From Spirosoma luteum DSM 19990 (GTDB lineage: Bacteria > Bacteroidota > Bacteroidia > Cytophagales > Spirosomataceae), in assembly GCF_000374065.1 (NCBI RefSeq), contig NZ_KB893248.1:62001-126000 (forward strand): a stretch of DNA of 64,000 nucleotides, in the 5' to 3' direction. The number at the start of each line of letters is the position of its first letter. Positions within the stretch are counted from its first letter, which is position 1. Below the pieces are notes generated by a model. The model did no database searches and was not told the DNA's origin. It saw only the letters and a list, made by a program, of their open reading frames with translations. Below, piece by piece: positions 1 through 9,400 of this stretch. Made by a program: the position numbers and the translations under genes.

Positions 1-647
1 AAGTTCAGAGCCGCTACACAGGCTGTTTCGATAAGTAGCCCGACCATGTAATTCTGGATAACAGCTTTCACTTCGCCTAAAACTTCCTTTACCCGTGCTG
101 TGTGTTTTTCTGAAAAAAGCACAACAACAAAGTGGAGCAGCATGCTGCGGTAATAGAGCAGTAAAAAAACGTAGATCGGAATCAGGGTGAGCGTACCTAA
201 CGGACCCGTAATGAAGCCCAGTGTATCAGTGCTTTGTAAACTGTCGAGGGTTTCGGCTTGTGCCTTCTTTAGGTACTTGTCCTGATCGCGGTAGCTTACG
301 TTGTATTCCCGACGAACCCACTGCTTCATGTCGTGGATAGAATCGCTTAGATTACGACGAATCTTGGGTAGATCGTCGGTAAAATCTGATAACTGCATAG
401 ACATGAAAATCGCTATACCCGATACCAGAATAATTGCCAGCAGGACAGACAGACTGATGGAAATAGCTTTGTGCATACCCCACTGCGTAAGTCTCCTTTC
501 GACGGGGCGCAGTAGTACAGCAATCAGGCCAGATAGGGCAAGCGGTACCAGGATATCCTGCCCCAGATAAATAGCGGCTGTCAGAATAGTCAGTGACAGT
601 AAGGTGAGTGCAAACTGGTGGTAATGGGGACGGGGTTCGACAGTCAT
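1..647 (-). CDS. AI-2E/PerM family permease, 3' part cut off by the window start
   Basis: Reading the minus strand from the ATG at 647 gives an open frame of 215 codons that runs off the window edge. It begins MTVEPRPHYHQFALTLL. The N-terminus has closely spaced hydrophobic segments (about residues 12-50 and 60-85), then a hydrophilic stretch (about 90-135) with QLSDFTDDLPKIRRNL, then another hydrophobic pair with PIYVFLLLYYR and a segment containing VIQNYMVGLLIETACVAAL. That order, and the YMVGLLIE-type motif, are typical of AI-2E/PerM transporters (PF01594), 7-8 TM inner-membrane proteins of about 350 aa. Substrate cannot be told from sequence; family members export AI-2, small metabolites or ions. 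It is divergent from the Sua5-like gene, with a 170-base shared upstream region. Confidence 0.85.
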   Translation of the reverse strand, partial: MTVEPRPHYHQFALTLLSLTILTAAIYLGQDILVPLALSGLIAVLLRPVERRLTQWGMHKAISISLSVLLAIILVSGIAIFMSMQLSDFTDDLPKIRRNLSDSIHDMKQWVRREYNVSYRDQDKYLKKAQAETLDSLQSTDTLGFITGPLGTLTLIPIYVFLLLYYRSMLLHFVVVLFSEKHTARVKEVLGEVKAVIQNYMVGLLIETACVAALN

Positions 648-817
648 CGTGTTAGTGAAAGGGGGAGTAAGAAATAACTTTAATGAAGAAAGTACTGGAC
701 AGAACAAACAACTTGCCAATTATTGATTTGTTCATCGTCTACAGGGCATTATCGGCCATCTTCCCGATAGCCGTCGTGGTTTGGTAAACTTGCCGTATTT
801 TTGTGGTTTACTTAGTC

Positions 818-1399
818 ATGACTTTATCCATACGCGACATCGCTTTTCAGATCCGGCAGGGCCAGCTCATTGCCCTTGCCGATGAAACCGGCTGGTCCAT
901 TGCGGCTGACCCGGTTAATGAGAAGGCCGTTGAGCAACTCATTGCCCTGCTGCCTGTTATGTCCGCCGATATGCAGCCAACGGTGCTGATTGAAAAGACG
1001 GATCAGTTAGGGTTATACGTAGCTAAACTACCCGATGTAGCTTATGACCTGGTCGATTTTGCCGAAGACCCACTCATCGTCGTGTACGATCAGGGCAAAA
1101 ACGTATCATCCGCCGTCTGGCAGTCAGCCGCACAGTCAGCCGCACAGTCGGCTGCGGAAAGCGGGGAGACACCGACGAACGAGCAACTGGCCATTCGGCG
1201 GTCGCTGAGTGCGGATGTACAACGATTGATTGGCAGTTTCGGGCGGGGACTGCTCACTATTCCGTTCGAGTCGCTATCATTACCCGCATCGGTCGAATCC
1301 CTCATCACCATTCGGTTTGGCACCCTGCCTGCCATGCCCAAACGACCCCGTATAGTACGGCTCAAGGTTAATGGGGAGATAAGTTTTATCAGAAAATGA
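818..1399 (+). CDS. Divergent Sua5/YrdC-domain protein
   Basis: A 193-aa protein starting MTLSIRDIAFQIRQGQ. A GTG 15 bases upstream is in frame, but the ATG at 818 fits better because a TATTTTTG string (796-803), matching the Bacteroidota -7 box TAnnTTTG, would overlap the GTG. The order of segments resembles YrdC/Sua5 (threonylcarbamoyl-AMP synthase): GQLIALADETGWSIAADP corresponds to the GGVVAYPTDTVYGL-like region, EKAVEQLIALL to the helix after it, and DPLIVVYDQGKN to the later strand. The KR.. and SAN-type substrate-binding motifs of true Sua5 are not evident, so it may be a non-catalytic paralogue. An Ala/Ser/Gln repeat lies at about residues 102-114. Its stop overlaps the next start (ATGA at 1396-1399), implying translational coupling with the CCA-adding enzyme. 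Confidence 0.7.
   Translation: MTLSIRDIAFQIRQGQLIALADETGWSIAADPVNEKAVEQLIALLPVMSADMQPTVLIEKTDQLGLYVAKLPDVAYDLVDFAEDPLIVVYDQGKNVSSAVWQSAAQSAAQSAAESGETPTNEQLAIRRSLSADVQRLIGSFGRGLLTIPFESLSLPASVESLITIRFGTLPAMPKRPRIVRLKVNGEISFIRK
1121..1156 (+). repeat. Three tandem 12-bp units inside the Sua5-like gene
   Basis: Units CAGTCAGCCGCA at 1121 and 1133 are identical and a third, CAGTCGGCTGCG, follows at 1145. They encode QSAA repeats. The 12-bp length keeps the frame, so slippage would change linker length without disrupting the gene. Confidence 0.8.
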
Positions 1400-2862
1400 A
1401 TTTCAGCGATACGTTACATAAGAATCCAGTCTTTGATATCATTGCCCATCAGGCCGATCTTCTTGGTTTGCAGGCTTACGTCATTGGTGGGTTCGTGCGC
1501 GATTTAGTCCTGGGCCGCCCATCGAAGGATATTGATGTGGTGTGCATTGGGAGTGGTATACGGCTGGCCGAAGCGGTTGGGAAATCGGTGCAGGCCCCCG
1601 TAGCGGTATTCCCAAACTTCGGTACGGCCATGCTGCGGATTAATCAGGAAGGGGAGGGGATGGAGGTTGAGTTCGTTGGTGCCCGCAAAGAATCATACCG
1701 GGCCGAGTCGCGAAAACCGATTGTAGAAGACGGCACCTTGGAAGACGATCAGAACCGCCGGGATTTTACGATCAATGCGATGGGAATCAGTCTGAACAAG
1801 GCTGATTTTGGCGAACTGCTCGATCCGTTCGATGGCCTGAAAGACCTGAAACGGAAACTTATCCGAACCCCTTCAAGCCAGGTTCAGGGCGGGCCGGACA
1901 GTACTTTTTCGGATGATCCCCTGCGCATGATGCGGGCCATTCGGTTTGCGTCGCAGTTAAGTTTTGATATTGAGCCGGATACGTTCGATGCCATCGTTCG
2001 GATGAACGAACGGATATCCATTGTATCGCCGGAGCGGATAATCGATGAACTGAACAAAATTATTCTGTCGCCTACGCCTTCGTATGGGTTCAAACTGTTG
2101 TACCATGCGGGCCTGCTGGAGCGGATTTTCCCTGAGTTGATTGCGCTGAAAGGCGTTGAAACGATTGAAGGAAAAGGGCACAAGGATAATTTTTACCACA
2201 CGCTACAGGTTCTTGACAACATTGCTGCCCGCGCCAATCCGGTTGACCCGGAAAATGAACTTTGGCTTCGCTGGGCGGCTTTGCTACACGATATCGCCAA
2301 GCCCGCTACTAAACGTTTCGACGCCAAAGTGGGCTGGTCATTTCACGGCCATGAGGACATGGGTTCCCGGTGGGTACCCACTATTTTTCGCCGACTGAAA
2401 TTACCCCTCAATGAACACATGCGCTTTGTGCAAAAGCTCGTACGGTTGCATCTGCGACCCATCGCGCTGACAAAAGAGCAAATCACCGATTCGGCGCTGC
2501 GCCGGTTGCTGGTCGATGCGGGCGATGATCTGGAAGGGTTGATGGCGTTGTGCCGGGCTGATATCACCTCGAAAAATTACGAGAAAGTGCAGAAACACCT
2601 GCGCAATTTCGACCGGGTCGAACGAAAACTGCTTGACCTGGAAGAACGCGACAAGCTGCGTAATTTTCAGCCGGTGATAACGGGGGAGTTGATTATGGAA
2701 ACATTTAATCTGACCCCATCCAAAGAAGTTGGTGAACTAAAAACGGTGATGCGGGAAGCGATTCTGGATGGGCTTGTCCCTAATTCGCTTGATGAAGCGT
2801 ACGCATTTTTGCTGGAAGAAGGGCGCAAGCGTGGGTTGCATACAAAAACAAACGCAGCATGA
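1396..2862 (+). CDS. cca: CCA tRNA nucleotidyltransferase / poly(A) polymerase family with HD domain
   Basis: A 488-aa class II nucleotidyltransferase that adds or repairs the 3' CCA of tRNAs in the cytoplasm. Near residues 28-50 it has YVIGGFVRDLVLGR and KDIDVVCIG, the GG(x)VRD and DxD metal-binding motifs of the polymerase-beta fold head. RRDFTINAMG (about 128-137) and DDPLRMMRAIRFASQL (about 174-189) are the next conserved motifs of the neck. An HD domain follows with H298-D299 in LLHDIAKP and HGHEDMGS downstream, suggesting phosphohydrolase activity as in bacterial HD-containing CCA enzymes. Length is normal for this subgroup. Coupled by a 4-base overlap to the gene upstream. A poly(A) polymerase role is the main alternative. 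Confidence 0.93.
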   Translation: MNFSDTLHKNPVFDIIAHQADLLGLQAYVIGGFVRDLVLGRPSKDIDVVCIGSGIRLAEAVGKSVQAPVAVFPNFGTAMLRINQEGEGMEVEFVGARKESYRAESRKPIVEDGTLEDDQNRRDFTINAMGISLNKADFGELLDPFDGLKDLKRKLIRTPSSQVQGGPDSTFSDDPLRMMRAIRFASQLSFDIEPDTFDAIVRMNERISIVSPERIIDELNKIILSPTPSYGFKLLYHAGLLERIFPELIALKGVETIEGKGHKDNFYHTLQVLDNIAARANPVDPENELWLRWAALLHDIAKPATKRFDAKVGWSFHGHEDMGSRWVPTIFRRLKLPLNEHMRFVQKLVRLHLRPIALTKEQITDSALRRLLVDAGDDLEGLMALCRADITSKNYEKVQKHLRNFDRVERKLLDLEERDKLRNFQPVITGELIMETFNLTPSKEVGELKTVMREAILDGLVPNSLDEAYAFLLEEGRKRGLHTKTNAA

Positions 2863-2942
2863 CGAGTGAACAATACACCGCTCGTTTGTTAACACTTACC
2901 GTTTATTCATAGTATTCAGGCTACATTCTATCACGTTACTTT

Positions 2943-3152
2943 ATGGATAATAATAACACTAATTTCCGGCGTTTTTTTGGCGCATCGCTCACCGTGCTGG
3001 GTGTCTTTGTCGTTCTGTTTGCTCTGATTGCGTTCCTGTCGGATGGGAAAGCCGTATTAGGGATGAGCATATCGAAGTTCGAAGCGGCCGCTCCATTCAT
3101 CGTGGGGATGATTTTTCTGGTCACAGGAGTCAACCTGGTACGCGAATCATAA
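2943..3152 (+). CDS. Small two-TM membrane protein, unknown function
   Basis: A 69-aa protein, MDNNNTNFRRFF, followed by a hydrophobic helix (ASLTVLGVFVVLFALIAFL, about 14-32), a short polar loop with DGKAVLGMS, and a second helix (PFIVGMIFLVTGVNLV). No family recognised. It is 80 bases downstream of the CCA enzyme gene on the same strand and converges on the RidA-like gene; the 52-base gap between them holds a short ACGGTTT/AAACCGT hairpin without a T-run. Codon use and hydrophobic periodicity look like a real gene. Confidence 0.6.
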   Translation: MDNNNTNFRRFFGASLTVLGVFVVLFALIAFLSDGKAVLGMSISKFEAAAPFIVGMIFLVTGVNLVRES

Positions 3153-3204
3153 TCTGGTGCCAGGGTAACTTTCTATTCGTGATACACGGTTTACAAACCG
3201 TCCA

Positions 3205-3660
3205 TCATTTCTTGGATGTTGGCATAGCGGCTGTCATGGTTATTTCAACCGCGGCTCCGTACACAAGTTTAGCGACTCCAACGGTGGTTCGGGCGGGGTA
3301 AGCTCCTTCTGTGAAGAACGTTTTGTAGACCGCATTCATCTTCGGAAAATCATCCATGTTGCTCAGGTAAATCGTTACACTGACAACGTCATTAAGCGAA
3401 GTTCCGGCGTCTTCCAGCACAGTTTTGATATTCTGAATTGTCTGGGCGGTTTCTGCTTCGATACCACCGGCAACCAGCTTACCCGTTTGTGGGTCAGTAC
3501 CCAACGTACCTGATACGAACAGCAGGCCATTGCTAACCACCCCCGGACTGAATGGATAGGGCAGTGAAGGTGCTTTGCGGGGTTGAATAATCTGTTTGTG
3601 CTGCGCCAGAACAGAAATACTGGCACTCATTACAAGTAGCGAAAGAAGCAGATATTTCAT
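3205..3660 (-). CDS. Exported RidA/YjgF/UK114-family protein
   Basis: A 151-aa protein with a signal peptide (MKYLLLSLLVMSASISVLAQ) and a single RidA domain: LPYPFSPGVVSNGLLFVSG, then AETAQTIQNIKTVLEDAG and YPARTTVGVAKL, whose Arg matches the carboxylate-binding Arg of active RidA enzymes. Cytosolic RidA hydrolyses reactive enamine/imine intermediates; here the signal peptide predicts a periplasmic location, so the substrate is unknown. The next gene in the same direction (NIPSNAP) lies 330 bases upstream, so it probably has its own promoter. Confidence 0.9.
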   Translation of the reverse strand: MKYLLLSLLVMSASISVLAQHKQIIQPRKAPSLPYPFSPGVVSNGLLFVSGTLGTDPQTGKLVAGGIEAETAQTIQNIKTVLEDAGTSLNDVVSVTIYLSNMDDFPKMNAVYKTFFTEGAYPARTTVGVAKLVYGAAVEITMTAAMPTSKK

Positions 3661-3864
3661 AAAAGAGCCTGATAAAGTAAAGTAGAAAACGATGGGATTG
3701 GCATAAAAATAAACACTTTAGCTGAATCCCGATTCCATTGACCAATTCTTTCAAATTCTGACCCGGGAAAGCTATTGGTTTCCTCTCTTTTGTGAATAAA
3801 GAATCTAACGCTTCCCCGTGCCTGTTTTCAGGCAACCTATTGAATCTGACCATTGGAAACCAGA

Positions 3865-3913
3865 ACCGGGCTATGTACAGACTGGATAAAATCCGCTCTG
3901 TACATAGCCCGGT
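3865..3913. repeat. Perfect 17-bp inverted repeat with 15-base loop
   Basis: Arms ACCGGGCTATGTACAGA (3865-3881) and TCTGTACATAGCCCGGT (3897-3913) are perfect complements around a 15-base loop (3882-3896). Neither strand has a T-run after it, so it is not a typical intrinsic terminator. It could be an RNA-stabilising hairpin, a protein-binding palindrome or a member of a dispersed repeat family. Confidence 0.8.
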
Positions 3914-3961
3914 CTGTAAGGCTAATCTGAAAAAAAGGCAGGTTGCAAAACAAGCCTGTAT

Positions 3962-3984
3962 CACCCCGATTTCAACCGGGGGTG
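3962..3984 (-). terminator. Possible weak terminator after the NIPSNAP gene
   Basis: CACCCC (3962-3967) pairs with GGGGTG (3979-3984) just after the NIPSNAP stop codon. On the minus strand only a TTGTTTT stretch follows, about 10 bases later, so termination would be inefficient. Confidence 0.3.
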
Positions 3985-3990
3985 CTGGCA

Positions 3991-4779
3991 TTAAATCTCC
4001 GAGTACGTAGTTGGGTGCAACAGGTAAATATCGGCCCGCAGGAAATTATGCGCGTATTCGGGTAGCGAATTGAGCGTTTTCCAGGCTGGGTCGGCGCTGA
4101 ACGCTTTCCAGTGGGCATCCCGCTCGGCCTTGTTCTCGAACGACGTCATATACATCATACTGGGTAGCTTGGCACCCGCTTTTACCTGTCCGCAGAATAC
4201 CGTATTGAAACCCAGTCGGCTGAAAATGTCTAGTTCGCCGTTGTTGAACTGACTGATTTTATTTTCGTGCAGTTTTTCGGTAGCGGCTTCGTAGCGACGG
4301 AGTTCATATATTTTTTCCGCGGCATCCGACTTTAGTTTCGGTACAACCAGCGATGGCATGCCCGCAAACGATTCCATAAAAATAGACTCGAAGTTCTTGT
4401 AGGCCGGGTTGTCGAAGGCGGCATTGAGGTAGTCCTGTCCAGCGGTGGCGTACGCTTTATCCTTTGCCAGCGTTTCGGAAAGATTAATGAACTGATCGGC
4501 CGATTTGAACGGAATCAATACGTACAACAGGGAATCAGTTTCGGTAGCAGGGACGAAAACGCCCACCTTCCCAATCCCCGCCCGGTGCAGCGCCGGGAGG
4601 TAGGCTTGTTTTAAGTAGGTTTCCAGCCGGGTTTTCTGACTGTCGTCTTTTAGATGGTATACTTTAATCTGGTAAAATTCCCGTTTGGGGGCAAAACCAA
4701 CTAACTGTCCTGCCTGTAATACACAGGCTAGAAGCAGGAAAAAAAGAACGCAATTTTGGGTTGTACGATTGCTGAGCAT
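3991..4779 (-). CDS. Exported NIPSNAP family protein, two tandem domains
   Basis: A 262-aa protein with a signal peptide (VLFFLLLACVLQAGQ). The mature part has two NIPSNAP (PF07978) repeats of a ferredoxin-like dimeric barrel. The first begins REFYQIKVYHLKDDSQ (about residue 34). The second begins EKIYELRRYEAATEKLH (about 155) and runs to SFENKAERDAHWKAFSADP with the terminal NFLRADIYLLHPTTYS. In Bacteroidota and planctomycetes such proteins often sit with DUF1501/PSCyt modules; the biochemical role is unknown. It lies 115 bases after the DUF1501 gene in the same direction and may be the last gene of that operon. Confidence 0.87.
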   Translation of the reverse strand: MLSNRTTQNCVLFFLLLACVLQAGQLVGFAPKREFYQIKVYHLKDDSQKTRLETYLKQAYLPALHRAGIGKVGVFVPATETDSLLYVLIPFKSADQFINLSETLAKDKAYATAGQDYLNAAFDNPAYKNFESIFMESFAGMPSLVVPKLKSDAAEKIYELRRYEAATEKLHENKISQFNNGELDIFSRLGFNTVFCGQVKAGAKLPSMMYMTSFENKAERDAHWKAFSADPAWKTLNSLPEYAHNFLRADIYLLHPTTYSEI

Positions 4780-4893
4780 GTTAAATCTGGAAAGAATTGG
4801 ACTGTATTGAATTAGGGTGTAAAGTAAAGCTATCTATCTCACTTTATAAAAAATGAGGGGTGGGCATTGTTACGTAAAAGAAAGAGGAACCGC

Positions 4894-6345
4894 TCAGGCC
4901 AATATTGGCTTCACTATCTTACCATGCACATCGGTCAGGCGGTAGCGTCGGCCCTGACTTTTAAAGGTTAATTTTTCGTGGTCAACGCCCAGTAGATGCA
5001 GGATTGTTGCCTGGAAATCGTGGACGTGAACGGGTTCGTTGACCACGTTATAGCCAAAGTCGTCCGTTTCGCCGTAAACCATTCCCTTCTTCACCCCGGC
5101 CCCGGCCATCCAGACCGAAAAAGCCCGTGGGTGGTGGTCGCGACCGTAGTTGTCTCGGGTGAGTTTCCCCTGCGAATAAGCACCACGCCCGAACTCGCCA
5201 CCCCAGATAACGAGCGTGTCGTCCAATAACCCGCGCTGTTTCAAATCTATTACCAGTGCCGCCGAAGCCTGATCGACGCTTTTAGCCTGCGTCTTGATAT
5301 CATTCGGCAGGTTGCCGTGCTGATCCCATCCCTGATGGTACAGTTGCACAAATTTCACATCTTTCTCTACTAGCTTACGGGCCAGCAGGCAGTTGGCGGC
5401 AAACGTACCGGGTTTGCGGCTTTCGGGGCCGTACAGGTCAAAAATATAGTCCGGCTCTTTTGAGATATCGAGCGTCTCCGGTACAGAAGCCTGCATTCGA
5501 TACGCCATTTCGTACTGGGCCATGCGGCTGTTAATTTCCGGGTCCAGCACCCGCTTAAACTGTTCCTGATGCAATTTCCCCAGATAGTCGAGCATTCGCC
5601 GACGGCTGCTTTTGTCAACTCCCGGCGGATTGTTCAGGTAATAAACCGGGTCCGGCCCCGACCGAAACACTACGCCTTGATGGACCGATGGTAAAAATCC
5701 GTTACTCCACAATTTGGCGTACAGCGGCTGGTCGCCATCCCGCCCTTTGGACAGCAACACCACAAAAGCCGGAAGATTCTGGTTATCCGACCCTAATCCG
5801 TAACTGACCCACGACCCAAAGCTGGGGCGTCCGGCCTGCTGGCTTCCGGTTTGAAAGAACGTGATGGCCGGGTCGTGATTGATAGCTTCGGTATGCAGTG
5901 AGCGGATAAAGGTCAGGTCACTGGCAATGCGGGCGGTATGGGGCAGCAGTTCGCTGAGCCACATCCGGCCGGGGCCGTACTGGGCAAACTTGTACTTCGA
6001 TGCCGCCAGCGGGAAACGACTCTGCCCCGCACTCATACCCGTCAGACGTTGCCCGTTTCGCACCGATGCGGGCAAATCCTGCCCCCACATGGCTTCCAGT
6101 TTCGGTTTATAGTCAAACAGTTCCAACTGCGAGGGCGCACCACTCTGAAACAGATAGATAACCCGTTTTACTTTTGGCGGAAAGTGCGGCTTCCCTACGG
6201 TAGGGTTGTCCGAAGAAGAAGTACCCGCAAATAAATTGACCGGATTTAGCAACGACGCCAACGCAATGGTTCCTAAGCCCGCGCTGGCCTGCCCCAGAAA
6301 ATTCCGGCGACTCAACTGGTCATGTATTTGGTCCTGAATGTCCAT
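4894..6345 (-). CDS. DUF1501 (sulfatase-fold) exported protein
   Basis: A 483-aa protein with a twin-arginine signal (SRRNFLGQASAGLGTIAL). The DUF1501 domain (PF07394, alkaline-phosphatase/sulfatase-like fold) fills the rest: VIYLFQSGAPSQLELFDYKP near residue 62, HDPAITFFQTGSQQAGRPS near 157, LVIWGGEFGRG and DNYGRDHHPRAFSVWMAGAG near 383-413, and the C-terminal VHDFQATILHLLGVDHEKL. The HHP and GGEFGR motifs are usual in the family. No enzymatic activity is established. In planctomycetes DUF1501 is almost always paired with PSCyt1/DUF1549/DUF1553 proteins, and here that partner is the gene immediately upstream (99-base gap). Confidence 0.92.
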   Translation of the reverse strand: MDIQDQIHDQLSRRNFLGQASAGLGTIALASLLNPVNLFAGTSSSDNPTVGKPHFPPKVKRVIYLFQSGAPSQLELFDYKPKLEAMWGQDLPASVRNGQRLTGMSAGQSRFPLAASKYKFAQYGPGRMWLSELLPHTARIASDLTFIRSLHTEAINHDPAITFFQTGSQQAGRPSFGSWVSYGLGSDNQNLPAFVVLLSKGRDGDQPLYAKLWSNGFLPSVHQGVVFRSGPDPVYYLNNPPGVDKSSRRRMLDYLGKLHQEQFKRVLDPEINSRMAQYEMAYRMQASVPETLDISKEPDYIFDLYGPESRKPGTFAANCLLARKLVEKDVKFVQLYHQGWDQHGNLPNDIKTQAKSVDQASAALVIDLKQRGLLDDTLVIWGGEFGRGAYSQGKLTRDNYGRDHHPRAFSVWMAGAGVKKGMVYGETDDFGYNVVNEPVHVHDFQATILHLLGVDHEKLTFKSQGRRYRLTDVHGKIVKPILA

Positions 6346-6444
6346 AATTTGGTGTCATTAGCTAGTCATTGGCTTCGCTTCCTCGGTATCACACCTTGTT
6401 ATCCGTCAATAAATGACGATGAACAACCCGAAGCGGATAAATGA

Positions 6445-9400
6445 CTAGCGCTTTATAATTGCTTCGTCGAAGTTCATAATAGTACTGGATACTACCGTCA
6501 TGGCGGCCAACTCGGCAGGGTCTTTCGTTTTATCAATCGGGTACTCGCCCACGGCCAATAACTCCCGCGCCCGTTGCGGATTCTTTCGGAAGTCTGCCAG
6601 TTCTTCCGTGTAGAGTTCCTGCATCAGGGCCAACTCATCTGGCCGGGCCGGGCGGCTGATAACGGCCTTGAAAATCCGGGTGATACCGTTGTCCGATGCG
6701 CCGGAGGGCACTAAGCGTTGGGCGAGTACTCTGGCCGCTTCCACAAACTGCGGGTCGTTGAGCGTGACGAGAGCTTGCAGCGGTGTGCTGGTTTTCTGTC
6801 GTTTAACGATGCAGGTATGCCGCTCAGCCGCGTCGAAATTGAGCATCATCGGCGCGGGCGACGACCGTTTCCAGATGGTGTACATACTCCGGCGGTATAA
6901 ACTATCGCCGTGGTCCTGCTCGTATTTTACGGCGTTTCGGGTAGCCAACGCTTCCCAGATACCCGCTGGTTGATAAGGCAAGACACTCGGCCCGCCAATC
7001 TGCCTAACAAGCAAGCCGCTAGCCGCCAGCGCATTATCACGCACCTGCTCTGCCGACATCCGATAACTGGCCCCCCGGGTCAGAAATAAATTGTCCGGAT
7101 CGGCCTCCCGCGCTTTCTCCGGTACCGCCGATGCCTGCCGATAGGTAGCCGATAGCACAATCAACTTGTGCATAGCCTTCGTGTTCCAGCTCGTCTGCCG
7201 GTCGTTTGGGTCACCTTTACCCCGGAAGGTAAGGGCGAGGTAGTCCAGTAATTCGGGATGGGTGGGCAAGGCGCCTTGATTACCAAAGTCGTCGCTGTTA
7301 CTGGCCAGACCCTGTCCAAAGTACTGCTGCCACATCCGGTTTACCATTACCCGGCTAAATAAGGGGTTCTCGGGAGCAAGCAACCACCTGGCCAGACCAA
7401 GCCGGTTTTTGGGTGTTCCTTCCGGTATGGGATTCAGGCTGTGCAACACGGCGGGCTTGACAACTTCACCGGGAGCGTCGTACGCACCCCGGTTCAGCAA
7501 ATGCGTTACACGTGGCTCCGACCGTTCGGCCATAATCATCACCTGGTCGGAGTTGGTGTAGAGCATAATTTGTTCCCCCCGCAGTTTCATCGCTTTTGCC
7601 ACTATATCCTGATAAGTGGGGTCCTGCGTTTTGACGTAATACGCGTACAAGCCTGCTTTTTGAACCGGAGTCCGACTGGCAGCGGGGATTTTCAACGCGT
7701 TTGCCAGCGCATCCGGCTGACCGGCCAGAGCTGGTATTTCCAGCGGGGTCAGGCAGCGATTATAAATGCGTAGTTCATCGACCGCAAAATCCTTGAAAAA
7801 GTCGTCGTGCATACGGCCCACGTAAAAAGGATGCTGCGCCCAGTGCGATTTGTTTCGGCCATACACCATACTGTGAATCAGATGGTCGGTGATAACTTTT
7901 GTGCGAACGGGTTTGCCGTTTAAATACACCGACAGCCCCTTTGCCTGACCGGTTCCATCGTAGGCAAAGGCTACCTGAAACCACTGATGAACCGGTACTT
8001 TTTCGGTGGTTTCAATGTCGATGGCATTGGCAGGCCAAACATGATTGAGCGTCAGTTTTAGCCGTCCGTCGGCCAGTAAATCGAGCTGGTAGCCGCGTTG
8101 CCCATCCATGGGCCCGGTGGTGCGGCCCAGCAGAGTGAGTGCCATACCGGGTTTGGCCAGATTGAACCAGCTGCTGATGGTGAACGGTTCGTTTTGTTCG
8201 AACGCCCCAAAACTTCCGGGCAGTTCGATGAAGCTGTCACCCGCCAGGTACCGCGCCATACCAAACCGTCCCGGCACGGGGTAAGGCACCTTGTCCGGGT
8301 CTCCCCCCAGGCGGGCGGGCAGCGTGTCATTCACCGAATTAGCGAAGGCATTGCGGGGGTCTTTCCAGAGTTCCTCCTTTGTTTTGGGCTTGGGCGCTTC
8401 CTTTTGCTTCGGCTTTTGGGCTACAATTCGTTTAGCCTGTTCTGCTTGTTTGCGTTTGGCATCCTCCAGCTTTCTTTTCTCGTTTTGCTCCTTTACAAAG
8501 GCACTGATATTCGTCCGGTCCGCTTCGTCGAAGGTGTAATGGGCCAGCAGTCCTGAATCAATCGACGTTACGGAACGCGTCCTGGTCAGCCACTGATGGA
8601 ACCGCTGCTGATAACCGGGACGGTTCAGGCTAAGCTGCTGCTCGAGCGGGGTGAGCTGCTCCCGGATGAATTTCAGTTTGGCATCCGTTTCGGGCTTCGT
8701 CAGCGTGATGGTGGGAGCGGCTTCGCCATTATAGGGAATCTGCCCCCGCTCGTTGTTGCTGTTGAAAAAGGCAAACAGACTGAAGTAGTCCTTCTGACTA
8801 ATCGGGTCGTACTTGTGGTCGTGGCAGCGGGCGCACTCAACGGTTAAGCCCAGCATGGCTTTTCCAAACGTATTCGTGCGGTCGGCTACGTACTCGGTCC
8901 GGTATTCTTCATCCACGATACCGCCTTCCTGACTTTGCTGGTGATTTCGGTTGAAGGCCGTAGCAATTAGCTTCTCCTTTCTATCGGCCGATGCGTTCAG
9001 ATTGGGCAACAAGTCCCCGGCCAGTTGCCAGGTAATAAACCGGTCAAACGAGAGGTTGCGGTTAAAGGCACGAATAACCCAGTCGCGGTAGGGCCAGATG
9101 GTTCGTAAGCCATCATCCTGATAGCCGTCCGTGTCGGCATAGCGGGCCACGTCGAGCCATTCCACCGCCTGCCGCTCGCCGTAGTGCGGGCTGTTCAGCA
9201 GTCGGTTTACTACTTTTTCGTAGGCATTGGGTGATTTATCGGCCAGAAATGCATCTACCTCCGCCGGAGTAGGGGGCAAACCAGTCAGGTCGAGGCTCAC
9301 CCGCCGGAGCAAAGTCGTTTTATCGGCTTCGGGCGCGTGGGGCAATCCTTTGGCTTCCTGCTTTGCCAGCACAAACCGGTCAATGTCGTTACGGACCCAC

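Larger units (their letters stand above)
3661..3990. other. 330-base gap between the RidA-like and NIPSNAP genes
   Basis: No convincing gene. Open frames crossing it (one running through 3792-4010 plus, one 3533-3991 minus) have no family signature and read through the palindromes. It holds the long perfect inverted repeat at 3865-3913 and a short hairpin at 3962-3984. Confidence 0.5.

Noticed and set aside
301-570. Plus-strand open frame of 89 codons
   Set aside because: It lies antisense within the AI-2E/PerM-type permease reading frame, which has membrane segments and a family signature; the plus frame has none.
3186-3201. ACGGTTT/AAACCGT hairpin between the convergent genes at 3152 and 3205
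   Set aside because: The loop is two bases and no T-run follows on either strand; too weak to call a terminator.
3792-4010. Plus-strand frame of 72 codons in the RidA-NIPSNAP gap
   Set aside because: It crosses the 17-bp palindrome and the NIPSNAP stop; no signature, and hydrophobicity and codon use look random.
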